From: Myxococcales bacterium 68-20
GTDB lineage: Bacteria > Myxococcota_A > Polyangia > Polyangiales > Polyangiaceae
Direction of reading: 5' to 3'
Length of the DNA stretch: 64,000 bases
NCBI GenBank assembly: GCA_001899635.1
Contig: MKVQ01000022.1
Span: forward strand, 1 to 64,000
The first letter of the stretch is position 1. Every line of letters starts with the position of its first letter. The notes under the pieces were generated by a model. It had not been told where the DNA came from. It searched no databases and saw only the letters and a list, made by a program, of their open reading frames with translations. Both the position numbers and the translations under genes were made by a program. This document shows, in pieces, positions 49,078-57,882 of this stretch.

Positions 49078-50625
49078 ATGGTCGGTCTCGGCAACAAGGA
49101 TACACGCAGAGCGCCGCCCGTCGTCCCGGGCTTGAACATCGAGGGGGGCACGATCGCGGGCCGGTACCGCGTGGAGGAGCTGCTCGGCGCGGGCAGCTCC
49201 GGCTTCGTGGTCACCGCTCGCCACGTCTACCTGCGCCGGCGGGTCACGCTGAAGCTCCTCTCCTCGACGACGAGCCAGCACCAGGAGGCCCAGCGCCGTC
49301 ATCTCGTCGCCGCCCACCAGGCCGCGGCACTTCGCGGACGCCACGTCGCGAAGATCGTCGACACGGGGTTCGCCGAGAACGGCATGCCCTTCATCGCGAC
49401 CGAACGCCTCGAGGGCCGCACGCTCGCCGAGGAGCTCGCCGAGCGACACGAGCTCCCGCCTGCCGAGGCGGTTCGCTGGGTCCTCCAGGCATGCGAAGGC
49501 CTCGCCGAGGCCCACGCCGCCGGCATCGTGCATGGCGACCTCAAGCCGCAGAACCTCTTCCTCGCCGAGGAGGCGAGCACCTCGTCGACCGACGACGGCA
49601 AGCGCGTCTCGCGGGTGCTCAAGATCCTCGATTTCGGGATGGCCACGCCGGTCGACGACCGCGACGACGAGGGCACGGTGGCCTGGTTCGCCTCCCCCGC
49701 CTATCTCGCGCCCGAGCAGATCCGCGATCCGCTGAACGTCGACGCCCGCGCGGACGTGTGGGCGCTCGGCGTGATCCTCCACGAGCTCATCGCGGGCAGC
49801 CTGCCGTTCACGGCGGACACCGTTTCGGGGATGCTCGTCGCCGTCGCCTACGACGAGCCCGCGATGCTCGTCGGCGCGAGTGGAGAACAAGGCGTTCCGT
49901 TCGAGCTCGCGCGCATCGCCCACGCGTGCCTTTCGAAGGATCCGAGCGGGCGTCCGGCGGACGTCGCCGCGCTCGCGAAGGCTCTCGCGCCCTTCGCCGG
50001 CGCCGACGGGCTCACACACGCGAAGCGCGCCGAAGCCGCGCTGTCGACGCCACCGGATGTGACGATGACGGTCGAGCCCGACGAAGGTCGCGGCGATGCG
50101 ACGCTCGCGGCGAAGCCGGCGCCGCCCCCGGAGCGCGCGGACCGTCGCCCCGCGCCGTCGCCGTCGACCCACGACCAGAACCGACGGACGCGCGCCATCG
50201 AGCGTCGCAGGGCAGGTGCGCTCGCGACCGTCGGGCTCGCCGCGCTCCTCGCGCTCGTAGGCCTCCTCGTCCCGGCCTCACCCGCCCCCGGCGCGGCATC
50301 CGCGCGCGAAGTGGTCGACCCATCCGCTGGGGCGCTCCCGGCTGCCGTCCCCGTCACCGTTCTCCCGCCGCGGTCCCCGTCGTTCCTGGTCGAGCAGCCA
50401 CCTCGAACGCATCAACCGTCACCGAGCAGCACGGCCCCGTCGGCCCCGCCGCCGCCGCCGCCCCTCGATCGCGCTCCACGGACCAATCCTTCGAGCACGC
50501 CTGCGACACGGGGCCGTACGAAGCAGGTTTCGCCGTCGAGGCCGCGTGCCGCGCTCTCGGTGCGCGAGGACCCGTACGCGCGCGGGTTCACGCATCCGAC
50601 GCGCCTTTCGGAGCGACGAAAGTAG
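49078..50625 (+). CDS. Atypical membrane Ser/Thr protein kinase
   Basis: The 515-residue product has a kinase domain (about 28-300) with LGAGSSGFV, Lys59 (VTLK), HGDLKPQN (152-159), DFG (185-187) and YLAPEQ. It departs from the other kinases: the HRD arginine is glycine, and the alpha-C glutamate position reads alanine in [13 protein letters not shown]. That makes it a non-RD kinase with no clear salt bridge, perhaps weakly active. One transmembrane helix ([17 protein letters not shown]) and a Pro/Ser-rich outer tail follow. It is divergent from groES. Confidence 0.9.
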   Translation: MVGLGNKDTRRAPPVVPGLNIEGGTIAGRYRVEELLGAGSSGFVVTARHVYLRRRVTLKLLSSTTSQHQEAQRRHLVAAHQAAALRGRHVAKIVDTGFAENGMPFIATERLEGRTLAEELAERHELPPAEAVRWVLQACEGLAEAHAAGIVHGDLKPQNLFLAEEASTSSTDDGKRVSRVLKILDFGMATPVDDRDDEGTVAWFASPAYLAPEQIRDPLNVDARADVWALGVILHELIAGSLPFTADTVSGMLVAVAYDEPAMLVGASGEQGVPFELARIAHACLSKDPSGRPADVAALAKALAPFAGADGLTHAKRAEAALSTPPDVTMTVEPDEGRGDATLAAKPAPPPERADRRPAPSPSTHDQNRRTRAIERRRAGALATVGLAALLALVGLLVPASPAPGAASAREVVDPSAGALPAAVPVTVLPPRSPSFLVEQPPRTHQPSPSSTAPSAPPPPPPLDRAPRTNPSSTPATRGRTKQVSPSRPRAALSVREDPYARGFTHPTRLSERRK

Positions 50626-50665
50626 AGGCTCTTCGTAAATCGTACGAACGCGTGATCACGGCGAC

Positions 50666-50693
50666 TTGACAAGGAATCCCGTCTGACTAAGGT
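50666..50693 (+). promoter_or_regulatory. Probable promoter of the tRNA-Gln/Glu cluster
   Basis: TTGACA (50666-50671) is followed after 16 bp by TAAGGT (50688-50693), 50 bp upstream of tRNA-Gln. Confidence 0.55.
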
Positions 50694-50743
50694 GCGCCCT
50701 CGCCACACGGTGCTGAGCCAAAAAGCTCGGCGCTGCTTCTGAT

Positions 50744-50817
50744 TGGCGGATCGTCTAATGGCAGGACGACGGATTCTGGCTCCGTCTATCTAGGTTCGAA
50801 TCCTAGTCCGCCAGCCA
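50744..50817 (+). tRNA. tRNA-Gln (anticodon CTG)
   Basis: Acceptor stem TGGCGGA/TCCGCCA; anticodon stem ACGGA/TCCGT with loop TTCTGGC (anticodon CTG, reading CAG); T-arm AGGTTCGAATCCT. The 3' CCA is encoded (50815-50817). Confidence 0.95.
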
Positions 50818-50847
50818 GTACCTCAACCCTCTCTTTACTTATCCGAA

Positions 50848-50919
50848 GGCCCCATCGTCTAGCGGTTAGGACATCGGCCTCTCACGCCGGTAACGCGGGT
50901 TCGATTCCCGCTGGGGTCG
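50848..50919 (+). tRNA. tRNA-Glu (anticodon CTC), first copy
   Basis: Acceptor stem GGCCCCA/TGGGGTC, anticodon loop CTCTCAC (anticodon CTC, reading GAG), T-arm GGGTTCGATTCCC. The 3' end is followed by CTA rather than CCA, so CCA must be added after processing. Identical to the second copy over the mature region. Confidence 0.95.
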
Positions 50920-50950
50920 CTACCCTCGAAAGAGGAAGCGACGTGAGAAC

Positions 50951-50986
50951 TGAGCCTCGGCAGCAATGCTGGGGCTCATTGCTTTT
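50951..50986 (+). terminator. Terminator of the first tRNA-Glu
   Basis: TGAGCC (50951-50956) pairs with GGCTCA (50973-50978), followed by TTGCTTTT. Part of the duplicated unit. Confidence 0.75.
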
Positions 50987-51007
50987 GTACTGATCCATTT
51001 ATTGTAG

Positions 51008-51079
51008 GGCCCCATCGTCTAGCGGTTAGGACATCGGCCTCTCACGCCGGTAACGCGGGTTCGATTCCCGCTGGGGTCG
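51008..51079 (+). tRNA. tRNA-Glu (anticodon CTC), second copy
   Basis: Same mature sequence as the first copy. Here the 3' CCA is encoded at 51080-51082. The downstream hairpin TGAGCC/GGCTCA followed by TTTT is the transcription end. Confidence 0.95.
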
Positions 51080-51110
51080 CCACCCTCGCAAGAGGAAGCG
51101 ACGTGAGAAC

Positions 51111-51146
51111 TGAGCCTCGGCAACAATGCCGGGGCTCATTGCTTTT
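51111..51146 (+). terminator. Terminator of the second tRNA-Glu
   Basis: TGAGCC (51111-51116) and GGCTCA (51133-51138) with the run TTGCTTTT. Copy of the terminator at 50951. Confidence 0.75.
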
Positions 51147-51398
51147 GTGCTCGTGCTGTCTCGCGGCGCGCCGGGTGCCACCCCACTGCCCGCCATCCGC
51201 GTGGAGGCTGATGGGTTCGACCAAGGCGGCGTCAGCCGGAGACGCTCCAGCTCGCGGACGAGGCGCCGTCGGGGCCACGGACTCGAAGTCAGCGGCGCAC
51301 GCAGGCGTCACTTGGGCTTCCCCTGTCGTCGTTCGGGGAGAGGCCGTGGCGAGCCGGCTTCACGAACAGACCTCGTCGAAAGCCACCGCTAGGGCGCG

Positions 51399-51896
51399 CT
51401 ACGTCGGCCACCCATCGCTGTGCACCTTGCAGAGGACCCGACGATCACACGCAGCCTTCGATTGAACCCGGATGAGGCCGTGCGCTGCGGCACGTTCGAG
51501 GAACGCGCACACGTGAGGCTCGTAGCACGAGTCCACGTTGAACGCCCGCGACGGCTGGTCGACGAGATGAACGGTGAGGACGGCGCTGCAGCCGTGAAAT
51601 ATGTACATCTGTCCGGCGGAGTACACGTCACCAGGCAGCGATGACACTCCGGTTTCGTCGAGCAAGGGAACGACGTCGATCAGAGCGTCCCCCGAGATCT
51701 CCGAGCGCAGCCGCGCGTTGAAGTCGGGGCGGTAGAGCGCACACGGCTCGGCGTACTCGATGCGCGTGACGCGCAATCCCGACGACGTCGGCATCCCCGG
51801 CGAGCGGCAGCCCGCAGCGAGAATCGTTGAACCTACGGCGGCAAGGAGGCCGCAACGCGCGACGAGCCGGCGAACGCGAGTGACCATCTCGTTCAT
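51399..51896 (-). CDS. Lipoprotein of unknown function
   Basis: The 165-residue product has a lipoprotein signal ending ILAAGC (Cys30). The mature part has five cysteines, including CYEPHVCAFLERAAAH and SKAACDRRVLC, and a short beta-rich stretch (MYIFHGCSAVLTVHLV). The start ATG at 51896 fits the signal peptide. No family is recognised. Confidence 0.7.
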   Translation of the reverse strand: MNEMVTRVRRLVARCGLLAAVGSTILAAGCRSPGMPTSSGLRVTRIEYAEPCALYRPDFNARLRSEISGDALIDVVPLLDETGVSSLPGDVYSAGQMYIFHGCSAVLTVHLVDQPSRAFNVDSCYEPHVCAFLERAAAHGLIRVQSKAACDRRVLCKVHSDGWPT

Positions 51897-52124
51897 CTCC
51901 CACCTCTTCGGTCAGCGTATTCGACCCCCGTGCACAGCGAAATCGTGGGCGCTTCGACCCCGGGGCCGCGCGGCGGATTGGGCGTCCGATCGCGCGAACG
52001 CGATCTACGGGATCTACCGACCCGAGCGCACGGGTTCACTCACTCGTTCGGGAGGTCGACTGGACGGCCGCGTTGCGTGGCTCCATCTTTTGCTGCAAGC
52101 GGGGTCGAAGAGAGGGAGGAGCGA

Positions 52125-53360
52125 GTGGACGACGGCAATCGATCGACGACCTGCGCCATCGCTGGCGGAGGCCCGGCGGGAATGATGCTCGCGTTGCTGC
52201 TCGCGCGAGCGGGCGTCGACGTGACGGTGCTCGAGAAGCACGCCGACTTCCTCCGTGACTTCCGGGGCGACACCATCCATCCGTCGACGCTCGAGCTCGT
52301 CGAAGAGCTCGGATTCCTCGAAGAGCTCGAACAGCTGCCGCAGCAGGTCGTCACGCGGCTCCGTGCCGATGTCGGCGGAGAGTGGCTGACCGTCGCGGAC
52401 CTCTCGGCGCTCCACGGACGGCATCGATCGATCCACATGATGCCGCAGTGGGACTTCCTCGAGCTGCTCGCGCGAAAGGCCGCCGAGAGCCCCACGTTCC
52501 ACCTCGAGACCTGCGCGGAGGTCGTCGACCTCTGGAAGGACGGAAGGCGCACCGTCGGCGTCGTGTATCGCAAGGACGGCGAGACCCGCCGCCTACGCGC
52601 GGACCTGACCGTCGCGTGCGACGGCCGCGGTTCGATCCTCCGCGACCGGATCGGAGCAAGGCCGGTGGACCTCGGCGCACCGATGGACGTGCTCTGGTTC
52701 CGGGTCCCTCGCCTCGACAGCGATCCCGACGAGCCGTTCGGCATCATCCGGCCGGGGCGCATGCTCGTCCTGATCGATCGCGGAAGCTACTGGCAGGCGG
52801 GGTACCTGATCCCGAAAGGCGATCGCGAGCGTGTTCGCGACAGCGGCCTCGAGCGCTTTCGCGCTCTCCTCGCGGAGATGGCGCCGTTCCTCGGGGATGG
52901 TCGCCTCGACGCAATCGAGAGCTGGGATCAGGTCCGCATGCTGAGCGTCCAGGTCAACCAGCTGATGCGATGGTTCTACCCGGGGCTTCTCTTCCTCGGT
53001 GACGCGGCGCACGCGATGTCTCCGATCGGCGGCGTGGGGATCAACCTTGCGCTGCAAGATGCCGTTGCGGCAGCGGACGTGTTGATCGAGCCGCTCCGCG
53101 CCCACCGGGTCAGGACCGTCGACCTCGCGCGCGTGCAGGCGCGGCGCTGGTATCCGGCCGCGCTGACGCAGGCCGTGCAGCTCGTGATCCAGCGTCGGGT
53201 CATCCGACGTGTCCTCGGCGGGGTCGTGGTTCGGCCGCCGTTCTGGCTCCCCCGGATCCTCGCCCTTCGTCCGGTGAAGGCTGCGGTGGCCCGCACGCTG
53301 GGCTTCGGGATCCGACCCGAGCACTGGCGCCGAGCACGAGAAGCCGCGGCGGCGTCCTGA
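52125..53360 (+). CDS. FAD-dependent monooxygenase (PHBH/UbiH-like)
   Basis: The 411-residue flavoprotein hydroxylase has the Rossmann GxGxxG in CAIAGGGPAGMMLALLLARAG, the DG motif VACDGRGSILRDRIG, and the FAD-ribityl motif GDAAHAMSPIGGVGINLALQDA. It would use NAD(P)H and O2 to oxidise an aromatic or polyketide-type ring. GTG 52125 has GGGAGGA about 8 bp upstream. No PKS genes or other tailoring genes are adjacent, so the substrate is unknown. Confidence 0.9.
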   Translation: MDDGNRSTTCAIAGGGPAGMMLALLLARAGVDVTVLEKHADFLRDFRGDTIHPSTLELVEELGFLEELEQLPQQVVTRLRADVGGEWLTVADLSALHGRHRSIHMMPQWDFLELLARKAAESPTFHLETCAEVVDLWKDGRRTVGVVYRKDGETRRLRADLTVACDGRGSILRDRIGARPVDLGAPMDVLWFRVPRLDSDPDEPFGIIRPGRMLVLIDRGSYWQAGYLIPKGDRERVRDSGLERFRALLAEMAPFLGDGRLDAIESWDQVRMLSVQVNQLMRWFYPGLLFLGDAAHAMSPIGGVGINLALQDAVAAADVLIEPLRAHRVRTVDLARVQARRWYPAALTQAVQLVIQRRVIRRVLGGVVVRPPFWLPRILALRPVKAAVARTLGFGIRPEHWRRAREAAAAS

Positions 53361-53456
53361 CGCGAGCCTGGACGTCGCCCGGCCGCGGGCGCCGGCGAAC
53401 GAGTCGTCTCAGGTCGTGTCAGTTGGCTGACGCCGAGGAGCGCGCATCCTTCGAGG

Positions 53457-54077
53457 GTGCGCACCGCACCCCTTCCCTTCGTCACGGGCTTGATGCTCAC
53501 CCTTGCGTCGGCGGCCAGCGCCGAGCCTCCACGCGAGCACCGCGAGCGCGTCATCGTGACGTCGAAGCGCGCCGCCGTGCTCGAGGAGCGTCTCGCCGAC
53601 GAATCCTACTGGCGTGTCGTCTGCCGCGCCCCGTGTGAAGCTCGCGTCCTCGCCGCGCCGATGGCCGAGCACCGCGTGATCGTGAAGGGCGAGCGCGAGC
53701 CGACGCCCGTCTACGTGCCCGCCGGTCAGGGCGACGTCGCCGTCGACATCCCGGAGGACGAGCGGAGCGTTGCGCTCGCCGTCAGCGGCATTAGCCTCGC
53801 CGTGATCGGCAACGGCATCATGCTCGCAGCGCTCGCAGCGATCACGCGCGATCGGTCTCCCGAGGAGCCCGACGCGCGGATCGCCACCATGGCCGGGGTC
53901 GGCCTCGCCACCGGGGCGTTCGGCGTGGTGCTCACCGTTCTGGCCCTACGCTCGCCGGCCCCGCCGCGCGTCACCGCGCAGCGATCGCCCCCCCGACCGG
54001 AGCCGGCCACTGCGGCCCTCCCCTCGACGCCCGGGGCGACGCGCCTCGTCGTGCCGGTCTTCAGCCTGGCGTTCTGA
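53457..54077 (+). CDS. Secreted/membrane protein with two C-terminal helices
   Basis: The 206-residue product starts with a signal peptide (MLTLASAASAEP). The lumenal half has a PEGA-like region (VVCRAPCEARVLAAP) with two cysteines. Two hydrophobic helices are ALAVSGISLAVIGNGIMLAA and AGVGLATGAFGVVLTVLAL. A Pro/Ala-rich tail ends in FSLAF. The layout resembles the TPR/PEGA family in this window but without the TPR part. Start GTG 53457 is provisional. Confidence 0.7.
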   Translation: MRTAPLPFVTGLMLTLASAASAEPPREHRERVIVTSKRAAVLEERLADESYWRVVCRAPCEARVLAAPMAEHRVIVKGEREPTPVYVPAGQGDVAVDIPEDERSVALAVSGISLAVIGNGIMLAALAAITRDRSPEEPDARIATMAGVGLATGAFGVVLTVLALRSPAPPRVTAQRSPPRPEPATAALPSTPGATRLVVPVFSLAF

Positions 54078-54088
54078 ACGCGCCCGCG

Positions 54089-54679
54089 TCAGCGCTTGGC
54101 GCTCTTCCTCGTGGCCGCTCTCTTCGGCGCGGTCTTCTTGGAGGCGGTCTTCTTGGAGGCGGCCTTGGAGGCGGTCTTCTTGGAGGCGGCCTTCTTGGAG
54201 GCGGCCTTGGAGGCGGTCTTCTTGGAGGCGGCCTTCTTGGAGGCAGCCTTCTTGGAGGGCGCCTTCGTCGGTACGGGCTTCTTCGACTCTGCCCCCGCAT
54301 CGAGGAGCGCCGCGAGCTTCTTCGGGGCGACCGCGCAGTAGCTCTCGCGCAGCCAGTCGCAGAGCATGTCGAGCGGCGCCTTGCCCGGCGGCCACTGTGC
54401 CGAGACCCAACCGGCCTTACCGAGCCCGTATCCCGTCGGCTTCACGCCTGGGATCGTCAGTGCCATCGGCGCGGACTCGGGGAGCTTGCACGAGATGAAG
54501 AAGTCGTCGTGCTCTGCGCCGCCCTCCTTGCCGGTCCCCATGAAGACGAACACCTTCCCTTTCACCTTGAGGGCGCGGTGGTCCCAGGGAAACTCCTCGG
54601 TCGCCTCGGGGAAGCTCAGACCAAGGTTGCGGAGCCTGGCTTCATCGGGGTTCTTCGGGGTCCTATTCTTCGTGGCCAT
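54089..54679 (-). CDS. MmcQ/YjbR-family protein with histone H1-like tail
   Basis: The 196-residue product has an N-terminal MmcQ/YjbR domain (about 12-125: LGLSFPEATEEFPWDH, KVKGKVFVFMG, FFISCKLPESA, GLGKAGWVSAQW), a small alpha-beta fold with DNA-binding-like properties. A tail of about 60 residues is almost only Lys, Ala, Ser and Thr in (K)KAASKK/KTASKK repeats, like histone H1 or bacterial Hc1-type tails. The tail would bind DNA or RNA. ATG 54679 is at the fold start; the upstream frame is not coding. Confidence 0.85.
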   Translation of the reverse strand: MATKNRTPKNPDEARLRNLGLSFPEATEEFPWDHRALKVKGKVFVFMGTGKEGGAEHDDFFISCKLPESAPMALTIPGVKPTGYGLGKAGWVSAQWPPGKAPLDMLCDWLRESYCAVAPKKLAALLDAGAESKKPVPTKAPSKKAASKKAASKKTASKAASKKAASKKTASKAASKKTASKKTAPKRAATRKSAKR

Positions 54680-54902
54680 GTCGGCGCGGAGCCTACGCGC
54701 GCGCGGCTGCGCCGTCACACGAGAACGGCCCCTTCCGCGGCCGGCCGTCGGCGAGGAGGGGCACGTCGAGTGGCCCCGCCATCCATAGGGTGCAGCGACC
54801 GCCAGCGGCCCAGTAGGCGCGAGCCGTCCGCGAGACGTGAGCGCCGTACGGGATGGCGTGGTTCTCCCAGGAGCCGGATCGTCGTGGCTCCAGGCGGCGA
54901 GC

Positions 54903-55883
54903 TCAGAGCGGATAGCGCTTGATGCACTTCGTGTCGGTCGGGCCCGTCGAGCCGACCCACTCGCCATCGACGCAGCGCGACCAACGCTGGTTGCTGCGCG
55001 ACTGCACGCAGACGTTCTCGTCGACAGGACGTCCGAGCGTCGCGCTCTGGCACTGCTCGTCGTTCGCGGGCACGCTCTGGATCGCGCGCTTCACCGACGG
55101 GACCTCCTCGAGCGCCGTGAACTTGTACCCCTCCGCGATCAGCGTCGGGAGGATGTACTTGACCATGTCGACGGTCTTGTCGTGGATGTCGTGCATCAGG
55201 ACGATGCCGCGCTTCTTCGCACGGATCTCCTTCAGATAGAGGTCGCCGCAGCGCTGCACGCTGACGCCCTTCCCCCAGCAGTCCCAGTCCGCGGCCGCGT
55301 TCGCCGTCAGCGCTCCGCCCTCGTCCCAGAACACGCTGCCGACGTACTTCTTCATCGCGGTGGCGTTGATCGCGCGCGCGACCCCCGCGTTCCACGCCCC
55401 GAACGGCGCGCGCACCACCCACGGGCCTTCCGGCTGCGCCGCCGCGATGATCGCGTCCGTGTCGGCGATCTCCTTCACGATGGAGGTCGCGGAGAGCGCG
55501 GTGAGCTGCTTGTGGTTGTGCGTGTGGTTCGCGAGGAGGTGCCCGCGGCCGACGATCTTGTCGACCGCCCCCTGGCGGCCCGCGACCTTGGAGCCGTTGA
55601 TGAAGAACGCCCCCTTCACGCCTTTCTCGGCGAGGTAGTCCGCGAGCTCGGCGGTCCGGCGGCCGGGACCATCGTCGAACGTGAGACTGAGCGTCTTGGC
55701 CGGAAGCTCGCTGCCGTTCAACTGGCGCTCGGCGACGAGCTCGTCTTCGGTCGTCGCGCCGTCGCCGGCCTGGGTCTCGTCGTACTCACCCTCGTCCGAG
55801 TCCGCGTCGACCGCACAGCCCGCGGACGCGACGCACGCCGAGGTGGCAACGAGAAGAAGCGCGAAGAGACGACGAGCGACCAT
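54903..55883 (-). CDS. Polysaccharide deacetylase (NodB family) lipoprotein
   Basis: The 326-residue product has a lipoprotein signal ending SAGC (Cys23) and a linker of acidic residues. The NodB domain carries TFDDGPG (Asp70, Asp71), the zinc histidines HTHNH (120-124), RAPFGAW and HDIHDKT. It removes N- or O-acetyl groups from polysaccharide such as chitin, peptidoglycan or biofilm sugar. A C-terminal Cys-rich region (CQSATLGRP to CIKRYPL) may bind carbohydrate. The ATG at 55883 has GGAGG 8 bp upstream. Confidence 0.92.
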   Translation of the reverse strand: MVARRLFALLLVATSACVASAGCAVDADSDEGEYDETQAGDGATTEDELVAERQLNGSELPAKTLSLTFDDGPGRRTAELADYLAEKGVKGAFFINGSKVAGRQGAVDKIVGRGHLLANHTHNHKQLTALSATSIVKEIADTDAIIAAAQPEGPWVVRAPFGAWNAGVARAINATAMKKYVGSVFWDEGGALTANAAADWDCWGKGVSVQRCGDLYLKEIRAKKRGIVLMHDIHDKTVDMVKYILPTLIAEGYKFTALEEVPSVKRAIQSVPANDEQCQSATLGRPVDENVCVQSRSNQRWSRCVDGEWVGSTGPTDTKCIKRYPL

Positions 55884-56145
55884 GTCGGGGACCTCCAAGA
55901 AGAGATGCCAATACTGAATGCACACACCGCACCACCCTGGGCCACTTCTGTAAGTGCGGACTACTACGGTGAATTCGCGATTCCACTTATCGAGAAAGTT
56001 TCAGTGCTGCCCAGGAAGCGGATCGTCCCGGATCCAGGAGTCCTGGCCAGGGGGCACGCAAACGCTCGCTCCAATCCCCCTCACCTTCGCGATCGACGAC
56101 GACCCGTGATCGTGCGCGCGGACGCGCGTCTCGAGCCGCGATCGT

Positions 56146-56331
56146 TCAACGGAGCCAGGCGTCGACCTCGGGATCGCCGAGGAACTCGCCGACGCGGACG
56201 ACGGGCGGCGCGCTGGGACGGCCCCGGCCGCTCGGCGGTGTCGCGTCGAACCAGTGCTCCTCGAGCGGATCGATCGATTTCGAGGCTAGCCGGAGATCCT
56301 CCGACGAGTCCGTGACGCTGAGCGAGTTCAT
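56146..56331 (-). CDS. Small protein (61 aa), hypothetical
   Basis: MNSLSVTDSSEDLRLASKSI is followed by an acidic, Pro-rich stretch and ends EFLGDPEVDAWLR. GGAGG lies 6 bp upstream of ATG 56331, a strong ribosome binding site. There is no signal peptide or membrane segment. It could be a small regulatory or adaptor protein. No homologue is recognised. Confidence 0.6.
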   Translation of the reverse strand: MNSLSVTDSSEDLRLASKSIDPLEEHWFDATPPSGRGRPSAPPVVRVGEFLGDPEVDAWLR

Positions 56332-56453
56332 CCGGCGACCTCCTGCCCGAGACGAGCGGCCGGCGATCTACACCAGAGCTTCGGGTATTCAATGCGGTCG
56401 GCGTCGTCCCGACGCGAAGGAGACGCGACCGGGTCGTGACCGGCTCCAGTCGA

Positions 56454-56714
56454 TCAGCTCGCGTCCGCGTCCGGACATCCGTGCTCGGGCACGATCGGCT
56501 GGCCGGGACCAGGGCTGGGCATGTTCTCGACGTTCGCCGCGTCGCCGCCGTCCTCGTCCTCGCCGCCGACCGGCTCCGCTTCCGGCCCCTCGGGGCCCGG
56601 ATCGTCGCCGCGCCGCGGGTTCGGCCCCTCGTCACACGCTCGCTGACGGCGGAGCGCACGTGCCCGCAGCGTCACGTCGTCGCGACAACGGATCGATTCG
56701 AGGGCGCTCATCAT
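56454..56714 (-). CDS. Small protein (86 aa), hypothetical
   Basis: The product has a basic N-terminal half (CRDDVTLRARALRRQRACDE) and an acidic, Gly/Pro-rich C-terminal half, with three cysteines. GGAG lies 5 bp upstream of ATG 56714, and third positions are strongly G/C. It lies between two small genes and lgt on the same strand, but the gaps are too wide for a tight operon. Confidence 0.5.
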   Translation of the reverse strand: MMSALESIRCRDDVTLRARALRRQRACDEGPNPRRGDDPGPEGPEAEPVGGEDEDGGDAANVENMPSPGPGQPIVPEHGCPDADAS

Positions 56715-56838
56715 CGGGACTCCGGGAAGAGCTCACGGCTCAAGACAGGACGAGGGCGCACGCGAGCATCGATGCGCGGAGCAAGGGTCGTTCCGCCTGC
56801 GGCGAACGGAGAGGCGAACGGCGAGCCGACGCTCCCGC

Positions 56839-57774
56839 TCAGGCCGGGACGGGCGCCGCCGTCTTCGCGCGGCCGCGAACGCGATGGATGACGATGGCGG
56901 CCACGATGAGCCCGAGGCCGATGAGCTGCGACGTGGAGAGGCCGATCGCGCCTCCGCGATCGTCACGGCGAAGGATCTCGACCGCAAAGCGCGCGAGCGC
57001 GTACAGCACGAGCGAGGCAGCGAAGACCTGGCCGTCGTAGCGCTTGCGCGGGAGCACGACGTAGAGGCACACGAACGCGACCGCGAGCGAGGCAGCGGAC
57101 TCGTAGACCTGCGTGGGGTGCACGGGCTCGCTCCACATGCGTGCGGAGTGCAACAGATGTTCTTTCGCCTGGGCGTCGCTCGCGGGGCTCCGCGGAGGGA
57201 ACGATAGGCCCCACGGGAGCGTCGTCACCGAGCCGAAACAGCAGCCGGCGAGGAGGCATCCCATCCGGCCGAACGCGAGGCCCATCGGGATCGCGAAGCC
57301 CGCCATGTCGGCCGCCTTCCAGAACGGAAAGCGATCGCGACGAAGGAGGAAGACCGCCGCGCCCGTCGCGCCAATGAAGCCGCCGTAATACGTGAGGCCA
57401 CCGGCCCAGAACTTCGCCCAGGCGAAGCAATCGGAGCTCTTCGGGTGGCACACGCCCCGAGCCGAGTCCCACACGCCGTCGTATGCGGCCGAGAGGCACT
57501 CGGCCCGGTCGAAGGGCCAGTCGACGAGCGAGGGATCGGTGCACATGTGCACGTACTCCCAGAAGTGCCCGTCCGCGATCACGTGGAGGAGCCGGGATCC
57601 GGCGACGCCCGCGAGCAGCATCGCCAGGCCGAGATCGACGATCACGTCCGGGTTCAGGCCGATCCGCCGGGCCCAGAGCACGCCCAGGGCCGTCGCGAAC
57701 AAGAATCCCGACAAGAGGAGGACGAAGTAGGAGGGGAACCCCACGTCGAAAAGGCGAAAGAGCTCCGGACGCAT
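56839..57774 (-). CDS. lgt: Prolipoprotein diacylglyceryl transferase Lgt
   Basis: Lgt attaches diacylglycerol to the lipobox cysteine of the many lipoproteins encoded in this window. The 311-residue product is a seven-helix membrane protein with GGLTYYGGFIGA and the Lgt signature FGRMGCLLAGCCFG. HPTQVYES and the C-terminal RRDDRG follow. An insertion of about 40 residues with cysteines (AECLSAAYDGVWDSARGVCHPKSS) is longer than in E. coli Lgt. The start is ATG 57774. Confidence 0.94.
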   Translation of the reverse strand: MRPELFRLFDVGFPSYFVLLLSGFLFATALGVLWARRIGLNPDVIVDLGLAMLLAGVAGSRLLHVIADGHFWEYVHMCTDPSLVDWPFDRAECLSAAYDGVWDSARGVCHPKSSDCFAWAKFWAGGLTYYGGFIGATGAAVFLLRRDRFPFWKAADMAGFAIPMGLAFGRMGCLLAGCCFGSVTTLPWGLSFPPRSPASDAQAKEHLLHSARMWSEPVHPTQVYESAASLAVAFVCLYVVLPRKRYDGQVFAASLVLYALARFAVEILRRDDRGGAIGLSTSQLIGLGLIVAAIVIHRVRGRAKTAAPVPA

Positions 57775-57882
57775 GTCGCTCGGGGGCGACTGTACCAGCT
57801 CGACGGCATTCTGGAGGGCCGGTAGTCTCCATGGTCGAGCCGCGGGGGCCTTCAGCGCCTGGGCTACCCGGACTCGGTGCGC

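Larger units (their letters stand above)
50848..51147 (+). repeat. Tandem duplication of a tRNA-Glu plus terminator unit
   Basis: About 140 bp (50848-50987) recur 160 bp later (51008-51147). The mature tRNA is identical; the flank differs at a handful of bases (CTACCCTCGAAAG against CCACCCTCGCAAG, and CAGCAATGCTG against CAACAATGCCG). The unit contains the tRNA and its terminator, so each copy is an independent transcription end. Confidence 0.9.

Noticed and set aside
51042-51311. 89-codon minus-strand frame at the tRNA-Glu end
   Set aside because: Overlaps the mature tRNA; ends in the typical GIEPALPA produced by reading tRNA backwards.
54105-54270. Repeated AAGACCGCC-type units as a CRISPR or phage array
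   Set aside because: They are in-frame Lys/Ala/Ser codons of the MmcQ tail with no spacers.
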